Source: Mucilaginibacter xinganensis (GTDB lineage Bacteria; Bacteroidota; Bacteroidia; Sphingobacteriales; Sphingobacteriaceae). From it: a stretch of 64,000 bases of DNA. Location of the stretch: assembly GCF_002257585.1 (NCBI RefSeq), contig NZ_CP022743.1, forward strand, positions 682,001 to 746,000, read 5' to 3'. Made by a program: the position numbers and the translations under genes. Positions 1 to 10,284 of this stretch are shown one piece after another. Position 1 is the first letter of the stretch, and each line of letters starts with the position of its first letter. The notes under the pieces were generated by a model. That model saw nothing but the letters and a program-made list of their open reading frames with translations. It did no database searches and was not told where the DNA came from.

Positions 1-1
1 C

Positions 2-3000
2 TTTGATGTAAACGCTATTAGTGTGACCGGTATTGACAAGGCAAAACTGGCAGTATCTTCGCGTCTGCCGGAAGGTGATTACGACCTTTGCCTGCAGGCT
101 GTTGATTACGCAAATCCACAAAATGTGCTGTCCTCAAATGCGGCAAGCTGTTCGCCTATTTCTATTATTTACCCCGAAGCGCCACAACTGGCAGCCCCAG
201 CAAATGCCTCAACCGTATCGGCAACAAATCCCCAATCAATAATCTTTAATTGGTTCAATGCCAACCTGGTACCAGTAGGCACTGTGTATAATATCACCAT
301 GGCCGAAATGCCGGACATTGCGGTAAACCCAACACAGGTGCTAAACGCTACCGCCCTGCCGCTGCTTTCGCAAAATGTTTCAGGTTTGAGCTACTTTTAT
401 AACGTGCTTAACCTGCAGCTGAAGCCTGGCAAGCGCTATGCCTGGCGGGTTACCGCGTCAGATCCCAGCGGGAAGACAATCTTTAAAAATAATGGGGTAA
501 GCGCTGCTTCATATTTTACCTATGGTGAAAACAAACCATCGCCTACTACTGACAATGGACAAATAGCCAATAATTTAAATGTGGTATCACCATCGTGCGG
601 CATCAAAAACCCAACGGTTATCATTGGGCAACACTCAGATTTGAAAGTGGCCTGGCTATGGCGTGAACAAATAGAATCAATTAAGAAATTTGATACACTG
701 GACGCCCAACTGGTAAACCATTATACCCAAATGGCCACCGCCAATGGAATGGTGAAAATACAACGTTATAAGATTGACTTTTTGCGGGTGACAGACTTTG
801 GTAAAATAAAGAAGGAGCACCCGGTGATTACTTTTACTACCAATGCACCGGTCCAGAATTTTTCGCTGTCACAAGCCGATGCTGTTGCAAAAGGCTTTGT
901 CACCGGCGAAAAATACCAGGTTACTGTAACAGCCTACGATAATAATCTGAACGTGCTTGACAAGACCACCTCGTGCGAATGGATGCTGCTTGACGAAGGT
1001 GCTGAACGAACACCGCAGTTAAACATTAGCGGGCGGCTGGCTTACACATTGGATAAAAGCAGGTATTTTGGCGCCAACAACACCAGCATTACTTTACAAA
1101 TTGTTAACAGCAGTACCGTAAAAACAATAGACCAGGCAAAGCAATATGTTTCTGTTACTACGGACGACGCAGGAAATTTTACGGCAAAACTAACACTGTC
1201 AGCATCAGATACGGGGCGAAAAAACGTCCTCGTACGCATAAACAGCCCATATTATAAGCCGCTTGATAATAACGGGACGTATGTAATACCCTCATTACGC
1301 TACGTTACATCAAACAATAAAGTAATGCCCTTGCAGGATACCCTGCGCTTGGGTGATGTAAATACCCAGGCGTACACCAACAAGCTTACAGTACATTTAA
1401 CAAAAGGTTTTCCGAAGAAAATAAGTGAGGCCGACTATAAAAACGTTTTCGGTACCACGTCTGATTTTAACCTGGATATACCTGTTGATAATTTCACTGT
1501 TGACCCGTTGGGGCGCATTCCTGATGGCACCCATGTTATATTATTTCGAAAAAAGAAGTCAAACAACATCCCATACTTTGAAACCGATGCCAAAAGAAGG
1601 CCGTTAGATAAAAACGGATACATAGTTGTGGCTGATGAAGTGACGCAAGGCGGAGCGGCAGGAAATTCAAATGTGGTATTCACCAATATGCTTTGTAATT
1701 TTTATGAGGGCGATGAATACTATGTAAAAGCAATAATACCGGACACAGGGTCGAATATAAAGGAGCAACTTGCCGGCCCCGAGGTATTATATAGGTTTAA
1801 TCCCGAGGTAAAACCCACTGATCTTTCCTTTAATTCAAATCTTGCTTATAATATCATTTCGCAAAAGCCGCCGGTTTCGCATGTTAGGGGTAAAGTTATG
1901 TACCAATGGCCAAGCTTACCCGGTGTTTTACACCCGTACGCCAACCAGGAGGTGTACATTAAGCTGGGTGTTGATTACAACACCAATACAGACCCTTGTA
2001 GTGTTGTTAAATGGACTCAAACATTTACCGGCTACAAGGGGAAACCTATGACTTTGCCATGGGAGCCGGCGCAACAACAGGAACATATTATTATGGGGCA
2101 GGGCGTTACCGATGCAAACGGCAACTTTGATATAGAGGTATTTACCCCGTATAAAATGGGGGTTATTGACGGTGTAAAAGCAACCCCAACCGGCGAAAAT
2201 GGATGCAAACAAACTAAAACCCCGGTTGATAACAACGGCGACGATCCAGCCAGAAAACAAACAGACGGATACAAAAAAGTTGACGTATTGGGGAAAGGCG
2301 GTCCTGTTGAACAAGGAGGCGGCGGTGTGCAAATTGGCGTTAGTTTTAGCGAACTTGCCAAAACACCAGCAGACATTCCGGTAAATTCGGGCCTGGTACA
2401 ACTTGACAAAGATGCCGGCCAAAGCGTTGGTGCCGCAGATATACCTGCGGCTAAGGGGGTATCAAAAGGGCCATCGGCCGATACCGGGGAACAACCGGAA
2501 GCAATAATAGCGGGCGATCCCGGAAGTTCTGTTGAACGCTTTTTTTATATCGACATCCCCAAAATAAAAACCAGCAAGTATGGCTCGCCCGTAATAAGCG
2601 ATCATTTTGTTGTTCAGCCCTTTCAGACAACCGATTTGGGCGTGATAAAAAGTGATGTTTTTGAACTTACAGACACCCGCGTACACCTCAATGTATTAGG
2701 CGTTAACCCAAAAGACGATAATGCGGTTGCAGATGCTGCAATGCTGGTTCAAAACGCGAAGATGGTGATTTACCGCCGCTCGGACGCACCCAAGCTTGAA
2801 TTTATGCCCGATGGGGAGGGCTCATTTACACATCCCAAGAAACCGTTGATAAGCCCGGTATTTGCCAAAGATCCGAACGCGCAGAAGGTTGAGTGGGTAA
2901 TTGACACTACGTTCACCTTCAACCAGTACCAAATGGCAAGTTTGGCTAAACAACGCATGGTGATTGATCCTGACCAATACCAGATCCAGGTTTCGCCAAG

Positions 3001-6000
3001 TCCTGAAGGTAACGAAGGATATTTTTTCCCGGTGAGTGTTCCGTTACCTAAAATACCAAACGGCGCTTACTATGAAATGCGTAAACCAATTGAAGTAAGT
3101 ATCGTGTCCAGCTTCAGCAGGATATCGGGCAGGTTAATGAATAACGGGGTTAGCCCGATCCCCAACGCGAAGGTTAAAATGTCTGTTTTATTCGGACCGA
3201 AAATAGACCTGGTAACAGATGCGAATGGATATTTTGAATACAGCGATTTTCAATCGAACGATTTTTTCTGGACAGACGGACAATATGTAACGCTATTGGC
3301 AGATGTACCTGGTTATACACAGGTAAGCTACGCAAACGGCACGTTAAAAGCAGTTGGGCACAATTACTACTACGAGATAAAAATGAAACCCAATAAGGTG
3401 TTGATGTTTAAAACAAAAGATGCGTACACGAATGCTAATGTGCCGGGTTATGTTACTGGCGGCGATAGTACTATCAAAAACAACAACAACTTTTTGCAAG
3501 CTTACTTTGTGCCCGTTCCCGACAAAGGTGACCATTTGTTAACCATTTACCCCGTTGATCCCGCTTATTTTGAAGAAACATATACGCAGCACGATGCCGA
3601 CAATGTGCCGCTAATAAAAATGTACAAACGGCATCATCGAATGCAATTTCATCTGCATGTGCCGTTTACGGATATTGATGTAACTACTTTTAAAATCCTG
3701 ATCAATAACAAACAATACCTGCCTGTTTACGATAAGCCCAACAAGACCATTTCCTTTGATTTTGAAAATATTTCGGTTAATAATTATACCATACAAATAC
3801 TCGATCAGGCAAAACAAGGCTACATCCCCCAAATATTTAATTTAACCAACGATGAAAGCAGGCTGCCGGTAGTTTATGAGGTAGAAATAGGTTATGGTGC
3901 AACCATATCGGGTTATGTAAAACTCGACGGTAATGCGGTTAGTAATGCAAGAGTTTATATAGATTACAACGGCGAATATGTTTCGGATTACGACCCAACC
4001 AAAAAAGGCGGTACTGTCTCGAACGCGGCATTAGAAGCAAGGACGGATAATAATGGATACTATACCATATCGGGAGTCCCGATAGCGGCGGGTTACAACC
4101 AGGTGGAAATGCACGCCACAATAGATAACAAGGTGGTTAGTGGCGTAACTCAATTTTTTACTTACGATAATAAAGGACGTAAGGATGCAAATTTTGATTT
4201 AAGCACGTTCGCTAATGCCCCGGACATAAAAGATATATGGGGCTTCCCGATAGCTATAGAGCGGGCTAAACCCGTTGCAGTAAACCAATACCTGGTTGAC
4301 GGTATCGTCGACCTGGGTACAAACAACAACTCTCCGTTTAAGATGATCGGCGGGACTACTAAAATAAGGGTAACAGCAGTATTGTATGGGTTAAAAAATG
4401 GCAAATACGAACCGCAATTAGATAACGTTCCACTTAATGGTTACGCCAATCTCAAATTAAACTATCTCGATCGCTACAACGTTAAATTAGAAAGCGCAAA
4501 TACTTACAAGGGACAGTCTGTTTCGCTTGCGCTGGTACCAACCGGAACCGGGGGCGCCATAAAAGGCAATGTTAGCATAACCGATAACTCCTTCAATTTC
4601 CCGTCATCGTATTTAAGTTTCGAGGACAAAGACACAAAGTTGCCGATACCTTTTTACCTATATGATAAAAGCGCTGGAAACAGGCCGAAGATAATGCCTC
4701 AAATACCTGCAATTTTTAATACCGCGGCAACCAACATCAACTATTATCTTTCGGATGCAGCACTGGATTCGTTAAGCTTTTCTTTCATTGGTTTTGAAAA
4801 GACGAAAGCTGACCCTGCAAATTCCTACATTGACAGGAAAACCAAACAAATTCACCTTGACGTAACGGTTAAGGGCAAGGTGCCGCACAGCGACCAGGGT
4901 TTTGTACGGGTACATATTAAAGACTTAGTGCTCGACGGGGATTCGATAAGGACTAGTCAGGGAACGGAGCCATTGGTGGTTAACCTGCAAAGCTGGCAAT
5001 TGATTGTAAATAAATGGTCGGTCGATCCGCATTTTGGTGGTATAATTTCTCATACAGGTATGATAAAAACCGGCGTGATAGATGTGCCTGTCGGTTTGTT
5101 TAACCTGCGGGGCGACCTTTGTGTGATAGATAGTTTCAAGGTTAAAAATCTGGCCTTAGGCGGGATTCTGAATTTGACCAACGTGCAGGAACAATACACT
5201 CATTTATTGTGGGACGCAGCCTGCGGCAGCGACCATAGCGGGCATTGGCGTCTATCGGCCGCTACGCCCGACAAATCGCCGGCAGCTACTATACCTATTC
5301 CGGAAATACCGGGTAAGATAGGTGCAACCAACCTAAATGTAGATTACTTTCAGCTGGTGAGTTTTAATAACGAAAACCTGGTTAGCTTGTCGCCTTCGTC
5401 GGGAATGAAGCTATATAATAATAACAAATTCACCTTCAACCCCAAGTCTGTAACCAGTGCCAATGGCTCGTTTTCCCTTACCGGCGATGCTAATATTGAC
5501 GTACCCCGCCTGGGCACCTCACCGTTGAGCTTATTGTATACCGCAAATAACGACGGTACGTTAAAAATGGATGCCGGGAGTTTTGACCCTATAAAATTTG
5601 AGGGCCTGGGCTACGTACAGTTCACATCAGATAAGGGAGCAAAATTTATAGCAAGCCCCGAGAAAAACTATGTTACCACTATTGCGGGCACTGTTGTTGA
5701 GCCAGGTAAATTTAATCCGATACCATGCGTGCTGTCCTTCGGAGCTTCGGTCGGCGCCAATGGTACGGATGGCCCGGGCGACCCGAATTTGGGCAAAATT
5801 GTATTAAACCAGGGCTATAAATTAAATATGGACGGAGATGGGCCCGCCACTGACGATAATGTTTCGATAACTATTGGCGACGAAGATAAAAACAACATGC
5901 ATGTTGACAATGTAACTAAAGATTGGACAACGCTTGAGTTTTATGGGCAAATGAACGATCCGAAATCAAATAGTGTAGCGAAAGGCGGCGCACCAATGTC

Positions 6001-6862
6001 GTCGACCCCTTCATATTATGATTTCCAGGTGCTTGGTGCCTTGCAAATAAATACCAAGGGGATGAAAATGGATAAAATCAGCACTCCGCTTGGCGATCTT
6101 GACCTGGCTTACGATTTTGCCACGAAGGAACTACATGGTGACCTGAAGATGAACAATGTGAAATTTGGCACTTATGAATTTACCGGCGACATGCAAATGA
6201 ATATGGGGCCGCCCGGTATGCAGATATTTGGTAACGGTTCGCTTAACACCGGAAAATTGTTTGTTGATGGATTTGGTATCATCAATATCGGTGTTATCTT
6301 CGGCAACCGGCCAATTGACGCTGCTACTGAGAACACAGTATTAAAGTACAGCACCGCAAAAAATAACAAATGCTGGCTTGACGACAACAAATCCGACTTC
6401 AAGGGTTTCTTCTTAACAGGCGGCCTGGAAGTACTGCACGAAACTGATGCCGCCAACTTTGCTATAGCTTCGGTTTATTTTGAAGCCACGGTGGCCGTAG
6501 AGGCTTCGGTCGGCGCAAATTTTTCGAAAGGAAATTACATGGCATTGCTTGGCGCACACGCCCAGGTTGATGCCGGCATGCTCTCCATGACAGGAACTAC
6601 GGTAAAGGGAGGGCTTAAAGCGCATTTAACGGCAGAGGCAACCTATTCCCCAAATGGTTTTGCTATAAACGGTGATGCAGGGGTTACCATAACAATCACC
6701 ATTGGGCAGTATATACCATTTTTGGGCACAAAAACCGTTACCACCACCAAAGGCGCGAAGGCCCTTTTTGGTTACGGCGGCGGGCAGCCCACTCACATGG
6801 ACTTCTCTCTCGACGACGATGGAAACACGGTATCTTGTGCTGAAATTACCCCCACACCTTAA
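2..6862 (+). CDS. giant TANFOR-domain surface protein (5' end outside window)
   Basis: The frame is open to the left edge, so the true start lies upstream; the GTG at 23 is only the first in-window start-like codon. About 2286 residues are visible. Near visible residues 20-50 is the closing part of a TANFOR domain, with LPEGDYDLCLQA and a later Cys pair. Carboxypeptidase-regulatory-like beta-sandwich segments follow near residues 1040 (ISGRLMNNG ... DANGYFEY) and 1300 (ISGYVKLDG ... TDNNGYYTISG). The C-terminus is beta-rich and Gly-rich with no visible T9SS tail. TANFOR proteins are very large secreted or cell-surface proteins of Bacteroidota with unknown ligands. The next gene starts 13 nt after the stop, so the two are probably cotranscribed. 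Surface location is inferred from the family, because the signal peptide is off-window. Confidence 0.85.
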   Translation, partial: FDVNAISVTGIDKAKLAVSSRLPEGDYDLCLQAVDYANPQNVLSSNAASCSPISIIYPEAPQLAAPANASTVSATNPQSIIFNWFNANLVPVGTVYNITMAEMPDIAVNPTQVLNATALPLLSQNVSGLSYFYNVLNLQLKPGKRYAWRVTASDPSGKTIFKNNGVSAASYFTYGENKPSPTTDNGQIANNLNVVSPSCGIKNPTVIIGQHSDLKVAWLWREQIESIKKFDTLDAQLVNHYTQMATANGMVKIQRYKIDFLRVTDFGKIKKEHPVITFTTNAPVQNFSLSQADAVAKGFVTGEKYQVTVTAYDNNLNVLDKTTSCEWMLLDEGAERTPQLNISGRLAYTLDKSRYFGANNTSITLQIVNSSTVKTIDQAKQYVSVTTDDAGNFTAKLTLSASDTGRKNVLVRINSPYYKPLDNNGTYVIPSLRYVTSNNKVMPLQDTLRLGDVNTQAYTNKLTVHLTKGFPKKISEADYKNVFGTTSDFNLDIPVDNFTVDPLGRIPDGTHVILFRKKKSNNIPYFETDAKRRPLDKNGYIVVADEVTQGGAAGNSNVVFTNMLCNFYEGDEYYVKAIIPDTGSNIKEQLAGPEVLYRFNPEVKPTDLSFNSNLAYNIISQKPPVSHVRGKVMYQWPSLPGVLHPYANQEVYIKLGVDYNTNTDPCSVVKWTQTFTGYKGKPMTLPWEPAQQQEHIIMGQGVTDANGNFDIEVFTPYKMGVIDGVKATPTGENGCKQTKTPVDNNGDDPARKQTDGYKKVDVLGKGGPVEQGGGGVQIGVSFSELAKTPADIPVNSGLVQLDKDAGQSVGAADIPAAKGVSKGPSADTGEQPEAIIAGDPGSSVERFFYIDIPKIKTSKYGSPVISDHFVVQPFQTTDLGVIKSDVFELTDTRVHLNVLGVNPKDDNAVADAAMLVQNAKMVIYRRSDAPKLEFMPDGEGSFTHPKKPLISPVFAKDPNAQKVEWVIDTTFTFNQYQMASLAKQRMVIDPDQYQIQVSPSPEGNEGYFFPVSVPLPKIPNGAYYEMRKPIEVSIVSSFSRISGRLMNNGVSPIPNAKVKMSVLFGPKIDLVTDANGYFEYSDFQSNDFFWTDGQYVTLLADVPGYTQVSYANGTLKAVGHNYYYEIKMKPNKVLMFKTKDAYTNANVPGYVTGGDSTIKNNNNFLQAYFVPVPDKGDHLLTIYPVDPAYFEETYTQHDADNVPLIKMYKRHHRMQFHLHVPFTDIDVTTFKILINNKQYLPVYDKPNKTISFDFENISVNNYTIQILDQAKQGYIPQIFNLTNDESRLPVVYEVEIGYGATISGYVKLDGNAVSNARVYIDYNGEYVSDYDPTKKGGTVSNAALEARTDNNGYYTISGVPIAAGYNQVEMHATIDNKVVSGVTQFFTYDNKGRKDANFDLSTFANAPDIKDIWGFPIAIERAKPVAVNQYLVDGIVDLGTNNNSPFKMIGGTTKIRVTAVLYGLKNGKYEPQLDNVPLNGYANLKLNYLDRYNVKLESANTYKGQSVSLALVPTGTGGAIKGNVSITDNSFNFPSSYLSFEDKDTKLPIPFYLYDKSAGNRPKIMPQIPAIFNTAATNINYYLSDAALDSLSFSFIGFEKTKADPANSYIDRKTKQIHLDVTVKGKVPHSDQGFVRVHIKDLVLDGDSIRTSQGTEPLVVNLQSWQLIVNKWSVDPHFGGIISHTGMIKTGVIDVPVGLFNLRGDLCVIDSFKVKNLALGGILNLTNVQEQYTHLLWDAACGSDHSGHWRLSAATPDKSPAATIPIPEIPGKIGATNLNVDYFQLVSFNNENLVSLSPSSGMKLYNNNKFTFNPKSVTSANGSFSLTGDANIDVPRLGTSPLSLLYTANNDGTLKMDAGSFDPIKFEGLGYVQFTSDKGAKFIASPEKNYVTTIAGTVVEPGKFNPIPCVLSFGASVGANGTDGPGDPNLGKIVLNQGYKLNMDGDGPATDDNVSITIGDEDKNNMHVDNVTKDWTTLEFYGQMNDPKSNSVAKGGAPMSSTPSYYDFQVLGALQINTKGMKMDKISTPLGDLDLAYDFATKELHGDLKMNNVKFGTYEFTGDMQMNMGPPGMQIFGNGSLNTGKLFVDGFGIINIGVIFGNRPIDAATENTVLKYSTAKNNKCWLDDNKSDFKGFFLTGGLEVLHETDAANFAIASVYFEATVAVEASVGANFSKGNYMALLGAHAQVDAGMLSMTGTTVKGGLKAHLTAEATYSPNGFAINGDAGVTITITIGQYIPFLGTKTVTTTKGAKALFGYGGGQPTHMDFSLDDDGNTVSCAEITPTP

Positions 6863-6875
6863 TGAAATTTTAGAA

Positions 6876-8882
6876 ATGCAAACTTTTAAAAAAATAATAT
6901 TGGCAGCCGGCTTAGTTTTAGGATACACTATAAGTATGGCACAAACCACCAGGCCAAGTGCGCTTGCGGGACCAAAGGGGATTTGGGTAATTTGCGGTGA
7001 CGCGTTGCCGAAGAATTTTAGTTACCAGATATCCCGGCAAAAAAACAATGGCGAATGGCTAACCGTGGCAGAAGTAAAAATGCCGCGCTCGAAAGATGAG
7101 ATCCAGGCCGATCTGATAAACACCGAAAGAGCCGCAGGTATTGATATTGCCCCGCTTGATGCCGCGCGCTTGCAATTAATTTGGGATAGGATAACCCCGG
7201 ATATTATTACCAGTTCGCCGCCGGAGTTGTATGAGGAATTAGCCCTGCGGGCGGCAACCGGCACCGCATGGTATGATGCAACTGCTGATAGTGCCACCGT
7301 GTACCGGTACAAAGTGAAAATGATAACCAGCGGTACTGCAATCCCGGAGGCGGAAACAAATATCGTTAAATACCCGCAGGAAAAGTTTGTTACCGATATC
7401 AGGCCGGCAGGTTTTGATCCTTCGCGCCAGGGCTTTCACGGTGAATTTGTGATAGTGGACAAGGGCACGATGGTAAGATGCAAAATTTTAAGGAGCTATT
7501 ACCTGCGGTCGGGTTATGAAGAACTGGCAAGTGTTCCTTTGTTTGTACAACGGAGCGGCAAAACTTACATTAGTTTTTACGATAATACCGCAGTTGCAAA
7601 AGTGCCTTATACGTATGCTATTTTACCGATAGATGCCGCCGGGAACCGCGGTATTGCATCGCCGCTTTTAAAAGCGTTTGACGTGCCCGATAAAAGCATA
7701 GAGCCGTCGGTGCACGATTTCAGGACTCACTCAGACGAAGTAAAAAAAGGCATTCGTTTAAGCTGGAAAGTGAACGACGCAAAAGTGATAAATGCCATTG
7801 AAATTTACCGAAGCGATAGTTACAATGGCAAATATTTTAAGTTAGCCACTGTTCGCCCTGCGGATACTTCCTACCTGGACCAACAGCTTAAACCTATTGA
7901 CGAATATTTTTATACCATAAAGCTGGTAGGGTTTTACGAAACGTCGCCCTTATCGCCCCGCGTGCCGGGCGTGTTAAGAGCCAGCAACAGAAATTTGTTT
8001 CCTCCTCAAAACTTACGCATAAAGCAGGATAGCAATAAAGTAACCCTAATGTGGCAAAAAAACGAAGGCGATACCCGCGCTTATTATATTTACCGGGCAC
8101 CAAGCAACGGGGAGTTGAAACAAATTGGCGCACCCATAATTACCGACAGTGTGAATGTAAGCTTTACAGATAAACTACCGGCAAGCAATGGCAAAATGGT
8201 GTACACTTATGCCGTGGCCGACGAAAATACATCTTACGCAATTAGCCCTAAATCAGCGCGGGTTTATGCCTACAGTGCAGGTAATACTACTTTACCTATT
8301 CCCTACGATTTGAAGGTGCAAAAAACAAACGGCAATAAATTGCTGGTTACCTGGGCAGACATGAATAAGGAGAAACAACCGTTCGGTGGTTATATGCTTT
8401 ATAGGCGGGTAAACACTGTTGACGGAAAGATTACCGAAGCCGTGCCCGTAACCGTTAAAATCATATCGGCAGGCATAAATTTTTATCTGGACAGCCTTAT
8501 TAGCGATGGTGCAACGTATTCATACAGCGTACGCACCGTTGGGTTTGATGGTAAAAAATTGGGCAGCCCAAGCAATCAAGCTTCGTTTACCATACCTGCT
8601 GAAATACCGCTGTCCGTAGCTAACATCAAAGTATTCCCCATGCAGAAGGCAGTAAAGTTAAGCTGGAATAATCCCATGGGGCAAAACATAAAAAGCATTC
8701 AAATTTATCGTGCGCTTGAGGGCAAAGCTGCACAGCCAATTGCTACGCTTGATGCCGGTATGCAAACTTATACTGATAAAGATGTGGCATCGGGCTCAAC
8801 TTACTTTTACATTTTTACTGTATCAAATACCAAAGGTCGTACCAGCATTAAGACAGACGCGGTTGGTATCCATTTGGATTAA
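6876..8882 (+). CDS. secreted fibronectin type III repeat protein
   Basis: I chose the ATG at 6876 because it gives a clean signal peptide (MQTFKKIILAAGLVLGYTISMA, cut before Q23). The longer frame starting at 6702 would run inside the upstream gene. The mature part of the 668-residue product is a chain of FN3-like beta-sandwich modules. Clear ones begin near residues 281, 375, 478 and 578, each with an LxWxx strand followed by a Y-x-IYR or YxLYRR strand. There is no enzyme motif. It starts 13 nt after the giant TANFOR gene, so it likely forms a surface pair or complex with that product. Function is unknown beyond probable adhesion or scaffolding. Confidence 0.85.
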   Translation: MQTFKKIILAAGLVLGYTISMAQTTRPSALAGPKGIWVICGDALPKNFSYQISRQKNNGEWLTVAEVKMPRSKDEIQADLINTERAAGIDIAPLDAARLQLIWDRITPDIITSSPPELYEELALRAATGTAWYDATADSATVYRYKVKMITSGTAIPEAETNIVKYPQEKFVTDIRPAGFDPSRQGFHGEFVIVDKGTMVRCKILRSYYLRSGYEELASVPLFVQRSGKTYISFYDNTAVAKVPYTYAILPIDAAGNRGIASPLLKAFDVPDKSIEPSVHDFRTHSDEVKKGIRLSWKVNDAKVINAIEIYRSDSYNGKYFKLATVRPADTSYLDQQLKPIDEYFYTIKLVGFYETSPLSPRVPGVLRASNRNLFPPQNLRIKQDSNKVTLMWQKNEGDTRAYYIYRAPSNGELKQIGAPIITDSVNVSFTDKLPASNGKMVYTYAVADENTSYAISPKSARVYAYSAGNTTLPIPYDLKVQKTNGNKLLVTWADMNKEKQPFGGYMLYRRVNTVDGKITEAVPVTVKIISAGINFYLDSLISDGATYSYSVRTVGFDGKKLGSPSNQASFTIPAEIPLSVANIKVFPMQKAVKLSWNNPMGQNIKSIQIYRALEGKAAQPIATLDAGMQTYTDKDVASGSTYFYIFTVSNTKGRTSIKTDAVGIHLD

Positions 8883-9348
8883 CACAGTAAACTGTATGGA
8901 TAAATATTAATAAGCCGGGCATTGAGATTAGGTTAACATTATGTTAAGTAAAAATACTAAATTATAGTAAAGAGGTAATTAGGGTGAACTGTATTCGCCA
9001 TTGTCCCAAATTATTATGTTAAGTAAGGGTCACTAAAATTAGTATTAAAACAGGATAAAAATCTGTAAATCAAATCATTGCAGGCTTCTGTTTTTTGGTC
9101 AAAACACCATGATATGTGGATAGGCCGAACCTGATTGACCCCAGCTGCGAATTTAGATTTGATCACAATGAGTGTTGAAATACAGTGTATTATATCCGCA
9201 AGATAAATTGGCGAAGAGGATGCAACGTAAATGTTTTTTCCACGTGTACTACTATAGCTAAGTTCTCCGCAGCTATTCCAATGTTTGGTTTTATGATATT
9301 TTGTTTGATGGTTTTTTTAAATGATAAAAGTGCCCGGTAAAGCTTACT
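8883..9348. other. 466-bp intergenic region with palindrome and direct repeat
   Basis: No coding frame is credible here. It is AT-rich and separates convergent genes. It holds a 7+1+7 palindrome, TTAACAT-T-ATGTTAA, at 8933-8947. A 14-bp direct repeat, ATTATGTTAAGTAA, lies at 8938-8951 and 9013-9026, so half of the palindrome is repeated 75 bp downstream. No strong terminator was found after the FN3 gene. Confidence 0.5.
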
Positions 9349-10089
9349 TTATTGATGATAGTTTTGGATGAATTGGGTGATTGCGATGCCGGATACGTCA
9401 AAAAATTGCTGCCCGGCAAGCAATGTTATTTTTAATACCGGCTTTAGTTGTGCTGCTTTTTTTGATTCAAGGTAAAGCTCTGTTTCATAGCCGTCCATAG
9501 TCCCCTTGAGTACATTATTGATGATAAGTGCTGTGGGTGAATCTAGGCCGCCATCTTTAAGATCACTGGCATGGGCGTAGCTGGTTACGCCAAGTCTTAA
9601 GGCTTCTCTTATCTCCAGTTTTCCTACTTCAATCATTATATCGGGTGTGAATTTGGAACGGTCGCCCAGGCCTATTAACATTAAACGTTTGGCACCTATT
9701 ATTCCTCTTTGCGGGTTGATAAGCAGCGTTTCCAGAGCATGTCCCGAAAATTTGCCGCTTTTTCTGAGATCTGTAAACAGGCCATTCAGTTGCTTATCGA
9801 TGTGATACAATCCGTTAGCAGCGGCGGGTAATGCAGGTGCGTTAAATATATCACCCTCCTGATATTCAAAAACGCAAATGAACTGTAACGGCGTAACCTC
9901 GGCAGATGGGCTTTGCACCATCCCTTCTATCGAAATACCATGAAGCTTTCCAAATATTTTATGCGTACCCACCGGCTCAATATGTGCCTTATCCTGAGCC
10001 TGGGCTGTTGAAATAAAGATTGATAGCACAACGGCCACGATAAAGCTGCGTTGTGTAAATCTGAAAAAAGGAGATTTTTGAGTTTTCAT
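9349..10089 (-). CDS. secreted stand-alone M17 peptidase N-terminal-domain protein
   Basis: This is a 246-residue protein with an N-terminal signal peptide ending in AQA-Q (about residues 1-31). The rest resembles the N-terminal macro-like domain of leucyl aminopeptidases (M17). The hallmarks are a LxGLFTDLRKSGKFSGHALE-like helix, the strand RLMLIGLGDRSKFT and the helix EALRLGVTSYAHA. The metal-binding catalytic C-terminal domain of M17 enzymes (about 300 residues with NTDAEGR) is absent, and the protein ends cleanly at 9349, so it is not a visible truncation. It cannot be a canonical aminopeptidase; a binding or sensing role outside the cytoplasm is inference. It is monocistronic as far as can be seen. 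Confidence 0.75.
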   Translation of the reverse strand: MKTQKSPFFRFTQRSFIVAVVLSIFISTAQAQDKAHIEPVGTHKIFGKLHGISIEGMVQSPSAEVTPLQFICVFEYQEGDIFNAPALPAAANGLYHIDKQLNGLFTDLRKSGKFSGHALETLLINPQRGIIGAKRLMLIGLGDRSKFTPDIMIEVGKLEIREALRLGVTSYAHASDLKDGGLDSPTALIINNVLKGTMDGYETELYLESKKAAQLKPVLKITLLAGQQFFDVSGIAITQFIQNYHQ

Positions 10090-10284
10090 ATATTTCTGTC
10101 TGAAATTTAAATGATATTCCCGAATTGGTTTATACAGTATTTTATGATTTGGAATTTCGCTGTTGATATACCCGGATTTGCCCTAAATGTAAGTATTCGG
10201 AGTCGGGTACTGCTCGCAACTTATCCCACAGGCTTAAATTTCCTATCCGTAAAGCGTTCTATATTATTTAAAGTAGTTATGGTA

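Noticed and set aside
1928..2422. 164-codon minus-strand frame inside the giant TANFOR gene
   Set aside because: Antisense to a clearly coding frame with a continuous beta-rich protein; no signal, motif or own promoter.
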